64,000 nucleotides of DNA from Kitasatospora sp. NBC_00458 (GTDB lineage Bacteria; Actinomycetota; Actinomycetes; Streptomycetales; Streptomycetaceae). A program made the position numbers and the translations under genes. The notes beneath the pieces were generated by a model, which worked only from the letters and a program-made list of their open reading frames with translations, ran no database searches and had not been told where the DNA came from. Positions 34,080 through 42,754 of the stretch are shown here, in pieces; position 1 is the first letter of the stretch; every line of letters begins with the position of its first letter. The stretch covers positions 2,170,001 through 2,234,000 of the forward strand of contig NZ_CP107904.1 of the NCBI RefSeq assembly GCF_036013975.1, given 5' to 3'.

Positions 34080-34679
34080 ATGACTGCCACCGCGATGACC
34101 GGCGACGACGTCCGAGCCGCCCTCGGCGAACTGACGGACGTGCTGGCCCCGCTCACGAGGTCGGACGCCGCCCGCTGGGACGCCCCGGCCGGGCCGCTGG
34201 AGTGGAGCTGCCGCGAGACGGCCGCGCACATCGCGCACGACCTGCTCGCCTACGCCGGCCAGCTCGCCGCCCGACCCGCCGACCGCTACCTGCCGTTCGA
34301 CCTCACCGTCCCGCCGGACGCCGGGCCGGCCGAGGTGCTGACCGTCGTCACGGCCTGCGCCCGGCTGCTGGCCACCGCCCTCGACGCGGCGCCGCCCGGA
34401 CTGCGGGCCTGGCACCACGGGCCGTGCGACCCGGCGGGCTTCGCCGCGATGGGGGTCACCGAGACGCTGCTCCACACCCACGACATCACCCTCGGGCTCG
34501 GCGTGGACTGGCGGCCGTCCGAACGGCTCTGCCGCGCCGCCCTGGCGCGGCTCTTCCCCGACGCGCCGGAGGCCGCGGCCGGTCGCGCGGCCGACGTCCT
34601 GCTCTGGTGCACCGGGCGCGGGGAACTGGACGGCCGCCCGCGCCGGACTTCGTGGAGCTGGCGGGCGGCCGTGGCCTGA
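34080..34679 (+). CDS. Maleylpyruvate isomerase N-terminal/DinB-like family protein
   Basis: A 199-residue protein with the mycothiol-dependent maleylpyruvate-isomerase N-terminal fold: the SCRETAAHIAHDLLAYAGQL and LLHTHDITLGLGVDWRPSE stretches carry the metal-binding His pattern (HxxxD/HDI). These actinobacterial enzymes use or sense mycothiol; the substrate is unknown. No ribosome site is seen before the ATG. A stand-alone gene. Confidence 0.8.
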   Translation: MTATAMTGDDVRAALGELTDVLAPLTRSDAARWDAPAGPLEWSCRETAAHIAHDLLAYAGQLAARPADRYLPFDLTVPPDAGPAEVLTVVTACARLLATALDAAPPGLRAWHHGPCDPAGFAAMGVTETLLHTHDITLGLGVDWRPSERLCRAALARLFPDAPEAAAGRAADVLLWCTGRGELDGRPRRTSWSWRAAVA

Positions 34680-34730
34680 CGGGGTGGGGCGAGGGCCCGT
34701 CCGGCCGAGGGCCGACGGGGCCTGACGGGG

Positions 34731-35144
34731 TCAGCCGGCGGTGGCGGCCGACTCGGTGGCGGCCGACTCGGTCGCGATCCGCTCGGCGGCGCTGCGCTCG
34801 ACGCAGAACTCGTTGCCCTCGATGTCCCCGAGGGTGACCCAGCCCCTGCCGTCCGGCGTGCGGTGGTCGGCGAGCAGCGTCGCGCCCAGGGCGAGCAGGC
34901 GGTCCACCTCCTCGTCCCGGGTGCGGTCCTGCGGCTGGATGTCGAGGTGGACGCGGTTCTTCACCGACTTGCCGTCGGGGACCCGGACGAACAGCAGCGC
35001 GGCGCCCGGCGTCTCCACCAGGGCCTCCGGGTCGCCGGGGTGGTCGTCGTCGCTGACCTTGCCGTCCAGCACCTCCGCCCAGAACCGGGCGAGGCGGTAG
35101 GCGTCGGCACAGTCGATCGTCACATGTCGCACAAGAGAAGCCAT
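34731..35144 (-). CDS. VOC (glyoxalase/bleomycin-resistance-like) family protein
   Basis: A 137-residue protein with the VOC fold: RHVTIDCADAYRLARFWAEVL, VHLDIQPQDRTRDEEVDRLLALGATLL and LGDIEGNEFCVE. It could bind a metal and a small ligand; no substrate is predictable. The end includes ATESAATESAATAG, from a short 18-bp duplication. The ATG follows CAGAGT by seven bases, consistent with a leaderless mRNA. Confidence 0.88.
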   Translation of the reverse strand: MASLVRHVTIDCADAYRLARFWAEVLDGKVSDDDHPGDPEALVETPGAALLFVRVPDGKSVKNRVHLDIQPQDRTRDEEVDRLLALGATLLADHRTPDGRGWVTLGDIEGNEFCVERSAAERIATESAATESAATAG

Positions 35145-35269
35145 GGGGGCCACTCTGACCCGGTTCTCCGCTCCGGTCCAACACTTGGTCCGACGCTTCG
35201 TCCGACGCTTGACCCGCTGGCCCGCTGGCCCGCTGGCCCGCGCCGCGCGAGGCCCGCCGGGCCGCGGGT

Positions 35270-35842
35270 TCAGCCGGCCGGGCGGCCCTCCCCGCCGCGG
35301 ACGGGCGGGGCCGACGTGTCGCCGCGGCTGTGGAGGTGGCCGTCGAGCGGGTACGGCGGGTGCGCGGGGAGGAGGGCCTCGAAGCGGTAGCCGGCCTTCG
35401 CGGCCACCCGGCAGGACGCCTCGTTGTCCACCTGGTGCAGCAGGTCCAGCCGGACCAGGCCGTCGGCCGCGAACGTCTCGAACGCCCAGCCCGTGAGCGC
35501 CTCCAGTGCCCGCGGCGCCACTCCGCGGCCGCGCGCCGCGGCGGCCGTCCAGTACCCCACCTCGGCGGCGGGACTGCCCGGCGCACCGCGCTTGAGCACC
35601 ACGTCGGCGACCAGGGCGCCGTCGCCCGCCTCGACGGCGAAGGCGTAGCGGGTGCCGTCCGCCCGGCCCCGCTCCTGCTCCCCGACCCAGCGGACCGCCT
35701 CGTCGAGGTCGGTCAGCGGGGACCGGATGAAGTGGCGCAGCGTCACGTCCCGGTGGATCTCGACCAGGGCCGGGGCGTCCTCCGCCCGGAAGGGGCGCAG
35801 GAGCAGCCCGTCGGCCGCCGGTGCGTCGTACGCGGTCGTCAC
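35270..35842 (-). CDS. GNAT family N-acetyltransferase
   Basis: A 190-residue RimJ/RimL-type acetyltransferase (LLLRPFRAEDAPALVEIHRD, YWTAAAARGRGVAPRALEALTGWAF, DNEASCRVAAKAGYRFEALL). The GTG start overlaps the stop of the truncated haemoglobin gene (GTGA), so it is translated from the haemoglobin transcript. The target is unknown. Confidence 0.87.
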   Translation of the reverse strand: MTTAYDAPAADGLLLRPFRAEDAPALVEIHRDVTLRHFIRSPLTDLDEAVRWVGEQERGRADGTRYAFAVEAGDGALVADVVLKRGAPGSPAAEVGYWTAAAARGRGVAPRALEALTGWAFETFAADGLVRLDLLHQVDNEASCRVAAKAGYRFEALLPAHPPYPLDGHLHSRGDTSAPPVRGGEGRPAG

Positions 35843-36312
35843 CGCAGGCCCTCCCAGCCCCAGCGCGGGGTGGGGCCCGGGTCGCCGAGGTCGGTGCCGG
35901 CCGGGGAGGCGGAGACGTCCTTGGCGATCCTGGTGCCCCAGTCGAAGTACTCCAGGACGCGGCGGCGGAGCAGTTCGTCGCCGGGCAGTTCCTTGTCGAC
36001 GGCCGCGGCCATCAGCTCCACCCAGCGGGTGCGCTGCTCCTCGGTGATGGCGAGGCCGAGGTGGGAGCGGAGCAGGGACTGGTGGCCGCCGAGGTCGGTG
36101 GTGAAGCGGTCCGGGCCGTCGAAGACCTCGGCCAGCCAGACGGCGACGTGTTCGATGTGGGTGGGCGTGAAGTCCGCGAAGACCGGCGCCAGCAGCGGGT
36201 CGGCGAGGACGCCCTCGTAGAAGGTGTCGCTGAGTCTGCGAAGGGCGTCGAGGCCGCCGATCGCGTCGTAGAGGCTGTCGGAGCGGCTGTCGGAGCGGTG
36301 CTCGTCGCTCAT
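35839..36312 (-). CDS. Group II truncated haemoglobin
   Basis: A 157-residue globin of the trHbO type: TFYEGVLADPLLAPVF carries the B-helix Phe-Tyr, GGHQSLLRSHLGLAIT carries the proximal His, and RWVELM the G8 Trp. It could bind oxygen or nitric oxide in the cytoplasm. GGGGAG lies eight bases before the ATG. It forms an operon with the GNAT gene and is divergent from the SDR/MerR unit. Confidence 0.92.
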   Translation of the reverse strand: MSDEHRSDSRSDSLYDAIGGLDALRRLSDTFYEGVLADPLLAPVFADFTPTHIEHVAVWLAEVFDGPDRFTTDLGGHQSLLRSHLGLAITEEQRTRWVELMAAAVDKELPGDELLRRRVLEYFDWGTRIAKDVSASPAGTDLGDPGPTPRWGWEGLR

Positions 36313-36428
36313 CTGCGGTACTCCCCCGTGGGTCGGTGTGTCGTGACCCTTCCTAGCAGTGCCGCGGAGTGTGCGATTCCTCCTCCCCGGTGTGTTCGCC
36401 GCCGGCTCAGCAATCGGATGTCCGGCCT

Positions 36429-36469
36429 CCGGTTCGAACCGGCTTGACCTTGACGCTGGCGGCAGGGTC
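36429..36469 (+). promoter_or_regulatory. Palindrome and MerR-like dyad before the SDR gene
   Basis: A perfect palindrome CCGGTTCGAACCGG (36429-36442) is followed by the imperfect dyad GACCTTG-N10-CAGGGTC (36446-36469) preceded by TTGACC at 36444. The second resembles MerR-family operators placed between -35 and -10, and a MerR gene follows the SDR gene; a good -10 is not obvious. Confidence 0.45.
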
Positions 36470-36482
36470 GGAGGGTTGCGGC

Positions 36483-37268
36483 ATGAGCGAGACGACGCGG
36501 ACGGACGAGGCAGTGCGGCGGGGACCCCGGGTGGTCGTGGTCACCGGGGCGGGGACGGGGATCGGACAGGAGACCGCGTGGGCGTTCGCCGCGCAGGATC
36601 CGGACGTCCGGGTGGTGGCGGTCGGGCGGCGGGCCGAACCGCTCGCGCGGCCGGCCGGCCGCGCACCGGACCGGATCGTTCCGCTGGCCGCGGACGTCAC
36701 GTCCCCGGACGGGCCGGAGGCGGTCGTCCGGGGCGCGCTGGAGCGGTTCGGGCGGTTGGACGTCCTGGTGAACAACGCCGGCATCGCCCCGCACGGACAG
36801 CTCGGCGACTACACCCGGGAGGGCGTCGAGGCGGTGCTGGCGACCAACCTGACGGCGCCCGTCCTGCTCGGCCAGGCCGCCCTGCCCGCGCTGACGGAGA
36901 GCCGGGGCGTGATCGTCAACGTCAGCACGGCCGTCGGTCAGCGCGGCTGGCCGACCAACTCGGTGTACGCGGCGGGGAAGGCCGCCGTCGACACGCTCAC
37001 CCGCAGCTGGGCGGTGGAGCTGGCGCCGCGCGGCATCCGGGTCGTCGCGGTGGCGCCCGGCGCGATCGCGACGCCGATCGGCCGGCACGCGGGGTTCAGC
37101 CCGGAGCGACAGGCGGCCGTCCGCAGGTGGCAGCTGGAGAACACCCCGCTGGGCCGGATCGGCGAGCCGGCCGAAGTGGCCTGGGCCATCGTGCAACTCG
37201 CCTCGCCACAGGCCTCGTTCGTCACCGGAGTAGTCTTGCCGGTGGACGGCGGCGCCGTCGTGGGATAG
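36483..37268 (+). CDS. Short-chain dehydrogenase/reductase (SDR)
   Basis: A 261-residue NAD(P)-dependent oxidoreductase: cofactor motif TGAGTGIG, NNAG motif (VNNAGIAP), catalytic Ser in NVSTAVGQ and the Y-x3-K pair YAAGK, ending VTGVVLPVDGG. The substrate is unknown. GGAGGG lies seven bases before the ATG. The MerR gene 86 bases downstream is probably cotranscribed and regulates it. Confidence 0.92.
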   Translation: MSETTRTDEAVRRGPRVVVVTGAGTGIGQETAWAFAAQDPDVRVVAVGRRAEPLARPAGRAPDRIVPLAADVTSPDGPEAVVRGALERFGRLDVLVNNAGIAPHGQLGDYTREGVEAVLATNLTAPVLLGQAALPALTESRGVIVNVSTAVGQRGWPTNSVYAAGKAAVDTLTRSWAVELAPRGIRVVAVAPGAIATPIGRHAGFSPERQAAVRRWQLENTPLGRIGEPAEVAWAIVQLASPQASFVTGVVLPVDGGAVVG

Positions 37269-37354
37269 CGCGGCGCCGACGGCGGGCGCCGGACGGAGGC
37301 GTGCGCGAGCGGACGCCGGGCGGAAGCGGACGGGGAACGGGCGGGGGCGGGCGG

Positions 37355-37714
37355 ATGCGGATCGGCGAGCTGGCGCGGGTGGCGGGCACGAGCCCCCGGG
37401 CACTGCGGCACTACGAGCAGGCCGGGCTGCTGACCTCCGAGCGCGCGCCCAACGGGTACCGGGTCTACGACGACGGCGCGGCGGTCCGGGTCCGCAACAT
37501 CCGCGGACTGCTGGACGCCGGGTTCACGCTGGAGGACGTCCGGCCGTTCCTGGGCTGCCTGGACAGCGACGCGTTCGGCCCGCCGTCCGCCGGTGCGCTG
37601 CGGATCGCCCGGGAGCGGCTGGCGGTGCTGGAGCGCCGCATCGCCGCCCAGCACGAGACCAGGGACCGGCTGGTCGCGGCGATCGCGGCCGCGGAGGCCG
37701 CCGTTCCGGGCTGA
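37355..37714 (+). CDS. MerR family transcriptional regulator
   Basis: A 119-residue regulator: the N-terminal helix-turn-helix MRIGELARVAGTSPRALRHYEQAGLL with wing NGYRVYDDGAAVRV, then a coiled-coil dimerisation helix. It has no metal-binding Cys in the C-terminus, so it is not a metal sensor of the MerR/CueR type. Its likely target is the SDR gene just upstream. Confidence 0.9.
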   Translation: MRIGELARVAGTSPRALRHYEQAGLLTSERAPNGYRVYDDGAAVRVRNIRGLLDAGFTLEDVRPFLGCLDSDAFGPPSAGALRIARERLAVLERRIAAQHETRDRLVAAIAAAEAAVPG

Positions 37715-37811
37715 TCCCGGAACGGACCGGACCGGCCCGGGGGGTACGCGGGCCCGTGCCCGGCCCTGGTGCCCGGCCCTGGCGCCCGGCCCGGGGCGGC
37801 CCGTACGGGTG

Positions 37812-37831
37812 ACACCCCCGATCGGGGGTGT
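37812..37831 (+). promoter_or_regulatory. 20-bp palindrome ACACCCCCGATCGGGGGTGT
   Basis: A perfect palindrome centred 43 bases before the acyl-CoA ligase ATG, where an activator of the LuxR/NarL type would bind. The gene convergent with the ligase encodes a GAF-LuxR regulator, the obvious candidate. Confidence 0.6.
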
Positions 37832-37863
37832 GCAGGGGGCGGCGCGCGGAGGACAGTGGGCGC

Positions 37864-39396
37864 ATGCAGATTCCACTCTCCGTGATGGACTTCCTCGACC
37901 GGGCCGAGCTGGTCTACGGCGACCGGGTCGGCATCGTCGACGAGCCGGACCAACCGGCCGAATCCTGGGGCGATCTGACGTATCGCCGGGTCGCCGAGCT
38001 GGCCCGGGCGCAGGCGGCCGGACTGGACCGGCTGGGCGTCGGGCCGGGCGAGCGGGTGGCCGTCGTGTCGCACAACTCGGCCCGGCTGCTGACCTCGCTG
38101 TACGGCGTGAGCGGCCACGGCCGGGTGCTGGTGCCGGTGAACTTCCGCCTCAGGGCGGAGGAGGTGTCGTACATCGTCGAGCAGAGCGGCGCGTCCGTGC
38201 TGCTGGTCGACCCCGAACTCGCCGACCCGCTGGCCGGGGTGGTCGCCAAGCACAAGTTCACGATCGGCGCGGACAGCGACGCCCTGCTGTACGACTTCGA
38301 CAACGCGCCGCGCCGGTACCCGGTCGCCGAGGGCGACACCGCCACCATCAACTACACCAGCGGAACCACCGCCCGCCCCAAGGGCGTTCAGCTCACCCAC
38401 CGGAACGTCTGGCTCAACGCCGTCCTGATGGGCCTGCACTTCGGGGCGAGCGACCGGGACGTCTACCTGCACACCCTGCCGATGTTCCACGCCAACGGCT
38501 GGGGCCTGCCGTTCTCCCTCACCGGCCTCGGCGCGCAGCACGTGGTGCTGCGGAAGGTCGACGGCGCCGAGATCCTGCGCCGGGTCGAGCGGCACGGCGT
38601 GACCTTCCTGTGCGGTGCGCCGGCGGTGGTGCAGATGGTGCTGGACGCCGCCGAGGACTGGGACGGCCCGGTCCCCGGCCGGGACCGGGTGCGGATCATC
38701 GTGGCCGGCGCACCGCCGCCGACCTCGGTGGTGCAGCGGATCGAGACCGAACTCGGCTGGGAGTTCCTGCAGATCTACGGCCTGACCGAGACCTCGCCGG
38801 TGGTGACGGTCAACCGCACGCGCGCCGAGTGGGACCGGCTCCCCGCCGCCGAGCGGGCGGAGAAGCTGGTGCAGGCGGGCTCGCCGGCGATCGGCAACCA
38901 GGTGCGGGTGGACGGCCAGGGCGAGGTGCTGGTGCGGTCGAACGTGGTGCTGGACGGCTACTGGCAGCAGCCGGAGGCCACCGCCGAGGCGATCCGGGAC
39001 GGCTGGTTCCACACGGGCGACGGCGGCACCCTGGTCGACGGCTACCTGACCATCTCGGACCGGAAGAAGGACGTCATCATCAGCGGCGGGGAGAACGTCT
39101 CCTCGATCGAGGTGGAGGACTGCCTGTACGACCACCCGGCGGTGGGCGAGGTCGCGGTGATCGGCGTGCCGGACGCCAAGTGGGGCGAGACGGTGAAGGC
39201 GCTGGTGGTGCTCAAGCCGGGTGCCGAGGCCGGCGAGGCGGAGCTCATCGCCCACTGCAAGGCGCGGCTGGCCGGCTACAAGTCGCCCACCTCGGTGGAG
39301 TTCAGGGACGACCTGCCGCGGACGACCACCGGGAAGCTGCAGAAGTTCCGGCTCCGCGAGCCGTACTGGGCGGGGCGGGAGCGGAAGGTCAACTAG
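37864..39396 (+). CDS. AMP-forming acyl-CoA ligase (class I adenylate-forming)
   Basis: A 510-residue fatty-acid/aryl-CoA ligase. The AMP-binding P-loop is YTSGTTARPKG (~164-174), followed by QIYGLTETSP (A5 motif), HTGDGGTLVDGYLTISDRKKDVIISGGENVSS (A7-A8), and the C-terminal catalytic Lys region TTTGKLQKFRLRE. It activates a carboxylic acid as the CoA thioester for oxidation or biosynthesis. The stop overlaps that of the convergent LuxR gene (4-base CTAG). Confidence 0.92.
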   Translation: MQIPLSVMDFLDRAELVYGDRVGIVDEPDQPAESWGDLTYRRVAELARAQAAGLDRLGVGPGERVAVVSHNSARLLTSLYGVSGHGRVLVPVNFRLRAEEVSYIVEQSGASVLLVDPELADPLAGVVAKHKFTIGADSDALLYDFDNAPRRYPVAEGDTATINYTSGTTARPKGVQLTHRNVWLNAVLMGLHFGASDRDVYLHTLPMFHANGWGLPFSLTGLGAQHVVLRKVDGAEILRRVERHGVTFLCGAPAVVQMVLDAAEDWDGPVPGRDRVRIIVAGAPPPTSVVQRIETELGWEFLQIYGLTETSPVVTVNRTRAEWDRLPAAERAEKLVQAGSPAIGNQVRVDGQGEVLVRSNVVLDGYWQQPEATAEAIRDGWFHTGDGGTLVDGYLTISDRKKDVIISGGENVSSIEVEDCLYDHPAVGEVAVIGVPDAKWGETVKALVVLKPGAEAGEAELIAHCKARLAGYKSPTSVEFRDDLPRTTTGKLQKFRLREPYWAGRERKVN

Positions 39397-40169
39397 TCCG
39401 CGTCCAGGAGGCCCGACTCGCGTGCCGCCAGCGCGAGTTCGGTGCGGTTGCGGACGCCGAGCTTGTGCATGGCGCTCTTCAGGTAGCCGGTCACCGTGTT
39501 GCAGGTGAGGCCGAGCTGGGCGGCGATCTCCGGATTGGTCCGGCCGGTCGCCGCCCAGCGGAGCACCTCGTGCTCGCGCCGGGTCAGCGGCGCGGCGGGG
39601 GCGGTCGCCCCGGGCTCCCGCCGGTGCGGCGGGCCGCTCCAGGCGGCGGCCCCGGCCAGCGCCCGGGTGGCGGCCTCGGCCAGCCTGCCGACGGCGGCGA
39701 TCCGGACGTCGCCGAACGGGACCACCGTGCGCAGCGACGCGTACACCACGCCGTGCACGGTGCCGCCGTGCAGCAGCGGCACGGTGAGCATCGCGTAGAG
39801 GTCCTCGGCGGTGACGGCGGCGTCGTAGTGGTGGGAGATGCCGGTGGCGGCCCGGTAGTCGGGCACCCAGCTGGGGGTGCGCTCGGCCAGTGCCCGGCCG
39901 CCGAGGCCGGTGCCGGCCGGGACGGCGAGGCCGTGCAGGAGGTCCGCCCGGGTCCCGGCCCAGTGCCGCAGCACCATGCCCTCCGGTCCCCCGGTGCGGG
40001 CGCGCCCGCCGGGTGAGCCCGGCTCGGGCACGCCGACCAGGCCGACGTCGGCGCCGCAGTCGGCCACCACCCGGCGGGCGAGGTCGCCGAGCACGGCGTC
40101 CCGGACCAGCTCGGCGGCCCGGACGGCGAGGTCGTCCGGGGGTCCGTCGGCGGCGGGCGAGGCGGTCAT
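39393..40169 (-). CDS. GAF-domain LuxR family transcriptional regulator
   Basis: A 258-residue regulator: a GAF-like sensory domain from ~35 to ~170 (TGLGGRALAERTPSWVPDYRAAT, LYAMLTVPLLHGGTVHGVVYASLR) and a C-terminal LuxR helix-turn-helix (LTRREHEVLRWAATGRTNPEIAAQLGLTCNTVTGYLKSAMHKLG). It is convergent with the acyl-CoA ligase; such GAF-LuxR/ligase pairs recur in actinobacteria. A palindrome upstream of the ligase is its likely binding site. Confidence 0.9.
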   Translation of the reverse strand: MTASPAADGPPDDLAVRAAELVRDAVLGDLARRVVADCGADVGLVGVPEPGSPGGRARTGGPEGMVLRHWAGTRADLLHGLAVPAGTGLGGRALAERTPSWVPDYRAATGISHHYDAAVTAEDLYAMLTVPLLHGGTVHGVVYASLRTVVPFGDVRIAAVGRLAEAATRALAGAAAWSGPPHRREPGATAPAAPLTRREHEVLRWAATGRTNPEIAAQLGLTCNTVTGYLKSAMHKLGVRNRTELALAARESGLLDAD

Positions 40170-40356
40170 CGCGTGATTTTCACACGGAGTCCGGGCGGTG
40201 GGGAGGGGGCGGACGCACCTTCGGCGCACGCGTTCGGCGGAGTTCCGCGGAGTTCGGCGGAGTTCCGGGCGGGCCGGGGCGGGGCGGCGTAGGGTGCGGG
40301 CGCGAGGTTACCGGCGAGTCACTCACGGGTTGGCCACTGTTGCGAAGGGGATATCC

Positions 40357-41199
40357 ATGACGGACCCGAACGTTCCCAGGGGATCGGCCGTGCTGGCCGG
40401 GCTGTTGGCCGACCTGCGGGCCGAGAGCGAGGTGCTGGACGGGCTGGTCGCCGGGCTGGCGCCGGAGCGGTGGGCCACCGGCACTCCCGCACCGGGGTGG
40501 ACGGTCGCGCACCAGATCGCGCACCTGGCGTGGACGGACGACTGGTCGGAGCTGGCCGCGCGCGACCCGGAGGGCTTCGTCGCCGAGTCCGGCCGGGTCT
40601 TCGGCGAGCTGCTGGCCGCCGGTGCGGACCCGGTGGAGGACGGCGCCGCGCGCGGGGCCGTCGAGGAGCCGGCGGCCCTGCTGGCGCGCTGGCGGGCCGG
40701 TCGGGAGCGGCTGGCGGCGGCGCTCGCGGCCGTTCCGGCCGACACCCGGCTGCCGTGGATGGGCCCGCCGATGAAGGCCCCGTCGATGGCCACCGCACGG
40801 CTGATGGAGACCTGGGCGCACGGGCAGGACGTGGCGGACGCACTCGGCGCCGTCCGGGAGCCGACCGCGCGGCTGCGGCACATCGCCCACCTGGGCGTGC
40901 GGACGGCGGGGTTCGCGTTCACGGTGCACGGGCTTCCGGCGCCGCAGGCCCCGGTGCGGGTCGAACTCACCGCCCCGGACGGGGAGCCGTGGACGTGGGG
41001 CCCGGCCGACGCGGCGGACCGGGTGGCCGGTCCGGCCCTGGACTTCTGCCTGCTGGTCACCCAGCGGCGCCACCGGGACGACCTCGCGCTGACGGCCGTC
41101 GGCGCGGTGGCGCAGGCCTGGCTGCCGATCGCGCAGGCCTTCGCCGGACCGCCCGGAAAGGGGCGGGATGCCGGATCATCGCCCCGGATGATCGAGTGA
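40357..41199 (+). CDS. TIGR03084 family (mycothiol-dependent enzyme-like) protein
   Basis: A 280-residue actinobacterial protein of the TIGR03084 family. The metal-binding His pattern of the maleylpyruvate-isomerase/DinB fold is visible in [19 protein letters not shown] and [15 protein letters not shown]. The C-terminal domain ([13 protein letters not shown]...) is characteristic. The reaction is unknown. An AGGGG ribosome site precedes the ATG; three or four CGGAGTTC repeats lie upstream at ~40232-40275. Confidence 0.85.
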   Translation: MTDPNVPRGSAVLAGLLADLRAESEVLDGLVAGLAPERWATGTPAPGWTVAHQIAHLAWTDDWSELAARDPEGFVAESGRVFGELLAAGADPVEDGAARGAVEEPAALLARWRAGRERLAAALAAVPADTRLPWMGPPMKAPSMATARLMETWAHGQDVADALGAVREPTARLRHIAHLGVRTAGFAFTVHGLPAPQAPVRVELTAPDGEPWTWGPADAADRVAGPALDFCLLVTQRRHRDDLALTAVGAVAQAWLPIAQAFAGPPGKGRDAGSSPRMIE

Positions 41200-41284
41200 T
41201 GATTCGTCAAGTATGCGCACAATGACGCTAAACCACACGTTTCGGGGATATGCGGAGTTCGTCGGCGAATGATGGACTTCCGTC

Positions 41285-41767
41285 ATGACACGGATGAACC
41301 CGATGCGCACCGTCCTGGCCGGTGCCGCCGCCCTCCTCGCGGTGGGCGGCCTGGCCGCCGGCCCGGCCCAGGCCGCGTCCGCGCCGCCCGCCGGCACCGC
41401 CGTCGCCGCCCGCGCCCAGGTGCGGGCCGGTACCCCGGCCGCCCACCGGGTGGTGACCTTCTTCGAGGAGTACCGGCGGGCGGTCCTCGGCGAGAGCGGC
41501 GAGACGCCGCGTGCCGTGCGCGAGCGCTACCTCGCCCCGGGCCTCGACCGCCGACTCGACGCATGGGCACAGGAGCACGACGCCGACCCGGTGTTCCGCG
41601 CCCAGAACGTCCCGGTGGACTGGTCCGCCCAGCAGGTCGAGGAGGCGTACGGCCTCGCCTCGGTCAGGCTCACCGAGTTCTGGGGCGGCGGCGGCCAGGA
41701 CGTCTGGTTCGTCGTCCGCCTCTCCGACCTGCGGATCATCGGACTCGACGACCAGCCCGCCTTCTGA
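41285..41767 (+). CDS. Secreted hypothetical protein
   Basis: A 160-residue exported protein: a Sec signal peptide with MRTVLAGAAALLAVGGLAA core and cleavage near AQA|ASA (residue ~31). The mature ~130 residues have no Cys and run EEYRRAVLGESGETPRAVRERYLAPGLDRRL, reminiscent of small NTF2-like secreted proteins, but no family is recognised. The first of three close ATGs is used; the one before RTVLAG is a good alternative. Confidence 0.7.
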   Translation: MTRMNPMRTVLAGAAALLAVGGLAAGPAQAASAPPAGTAVAARAQVRAGTPAAHRVVTFFEEYRRAVLGESGETPRAVRERYLAPGLDRRLDAWAQEHDADPVFRAQNVPVDWSAQQVEEAYGLASVRLTEFWGGGGQDVWFVVRLSDLRIIGLDDQPAF

Positions 41768-41817
41768 CCTCCGGCAGGGTGGACCGGGGAGTGCACCCGG
41801 GAGGATCGGAAAGAGCT

Positions 41818-41859
41818 CCGGCGCGGCGCAGGCAATCCCCCACGACTGCGCCGCGCCGG
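41818..41859 (+). terminator. Terminator of the secreted protein gene
   Basis: Perfect 14-bp arms (CCGGCGCGGCGCAG and complement) with a 14-base loop, 50 bases after the stop. Confidence 0.7.
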
Positions 41860-41974
41860 TGTACCCATCGGGCGCCGTCCGGGCCGGAGTCCGGGGCAGG
41901 GAGCCCGGGGAGCCGGGAACCCGGGGGCCCCGGAACCGGACCGCGTGAGCCCGTGGGCACCCGGGGCGCCGGGG

Positions 41975-42604
41975 TCACCTGCCGCCGTCGCGGACGAGCA
42001 GCAGCCCGCGACCGGCGGCGAGCGCCCCGTCGACCCAGGCCGGAAGGGCCTCCGCGACCAGCTCCTCGACCTCCTCGGCCGCGTCGTCGTCGCCGCCCGG
42101 GAGCAGGTCCGCGTCCTCGTGGATCCGGTCGGCGTCGAAGCCGGCCAGCTCGGCACGGACCACCGCGAGCTCGCCCGCCGCGGTGAAGGACGGGAAGGGC
42201 CACGGATCGTCGGCGGACGCCGCGGCACCGGCCGGGAAGGGCCAGGGCCGCCCCCAGAGGGCGGCGAGGGCCGGCAGCCCCCAGACACGGAAGGCGTCCG
42301 TCAGATCGTCCCAGTGCCGCCCCGGCAGGACGGCCGAGCCGAGCGGCGTCCCGAGGACGGGGCCGAGGAGCTCCAGCAGCCAGGTGTAGCCGCCCGGGCG
42401 GGCGGGGTCGGGGCGCCCGGCGACGACCTCCCGCAGCGCGGCGCCGACCTCGGCGGGACCGGTGGCCCGCAGCAGGCTGCCGGCCTCCGTCAGCTCCTCG
42501 ATCCTGCCGAGGGCCGCCCGGACGAGCCCCTCGTCGTGGGAGCCGGCAACGGCGAGGAGGACGTCTGCGTCGACCCCGAATGCGGACAGGTACTGTTCGG
42601 CCAT
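41975..42604 (-). CDS. Hypothetical cytoplasmic protein
   Basis: A 209-residue acidic soluble protein without signal peptide or membrane segments. The pattern YLSAFGVDADVLLAVAGSHDEGLV, the YTWLLELLGPVLGTPLGSAVLPGRHW stretch and the acidic AEEVEELVAEALPAWVDGALA end are seen in streptomycete proteins of unknown function (perhaps DUF7691-like; from memory, unverified). No motif points to a function. Confidence 0.7.
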   Translation of the reverse strand: MAEQYLSAFGVDADVLLAVAGSHDEGLVRAALGRIEELTEAGSLLRATGPAEVGAALREVVAGRPDPARPGGYTWLLELLGPVLGTPLGSAVLPGRHWDDLTDAFRVWGLPALAALWGRPWPFPAGAAASADDPWPFPSFTAAGELAVVRAELAGFDADRIHEDADLLPGGDDDAAEEVEELVAEALPAWVDGALAAGRGLLLVRDGGR

Positions 42605-42723
42605 CCCCGATTATCGGCACACCGCCATGTCCGCCTCCCCGCAGGGGGGTTGGTTGCGCGGCGGCACGGTCGGCGGGACGGCCGGCGGCGTGGTGCGGCC
42701 GGCTGGCCGCGCCGCGCCGCGCC

Positions 42724-42753
42724 GGGTCGGGTCGGGTCGGGTCGGGTCGGGGG
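42724..42753. repeat. (GGGTC)5 pentanucleotide repeat
   Basis: Five perfect GGGTC copies plus a G-run sit at the stop of the DUF4232 lipoprotein gene; slippage-prone. Confidence 0.7.
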
Positions 42754-42754
42754 A

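Noticed and set aside
36429..36442. tRNA T-loop-like sequence GGTTCGAACC
   Set aside because: It is a palindrome with no acceptor, D or anticodon arm around it; better explained as an operator.
37864..39396. NRPS-type adenylation domain
   Set aside because: A stand-alone ligase with C-terminal Lys region and no carrier or condensation domain; it is a simple acyl-CoA ligase.
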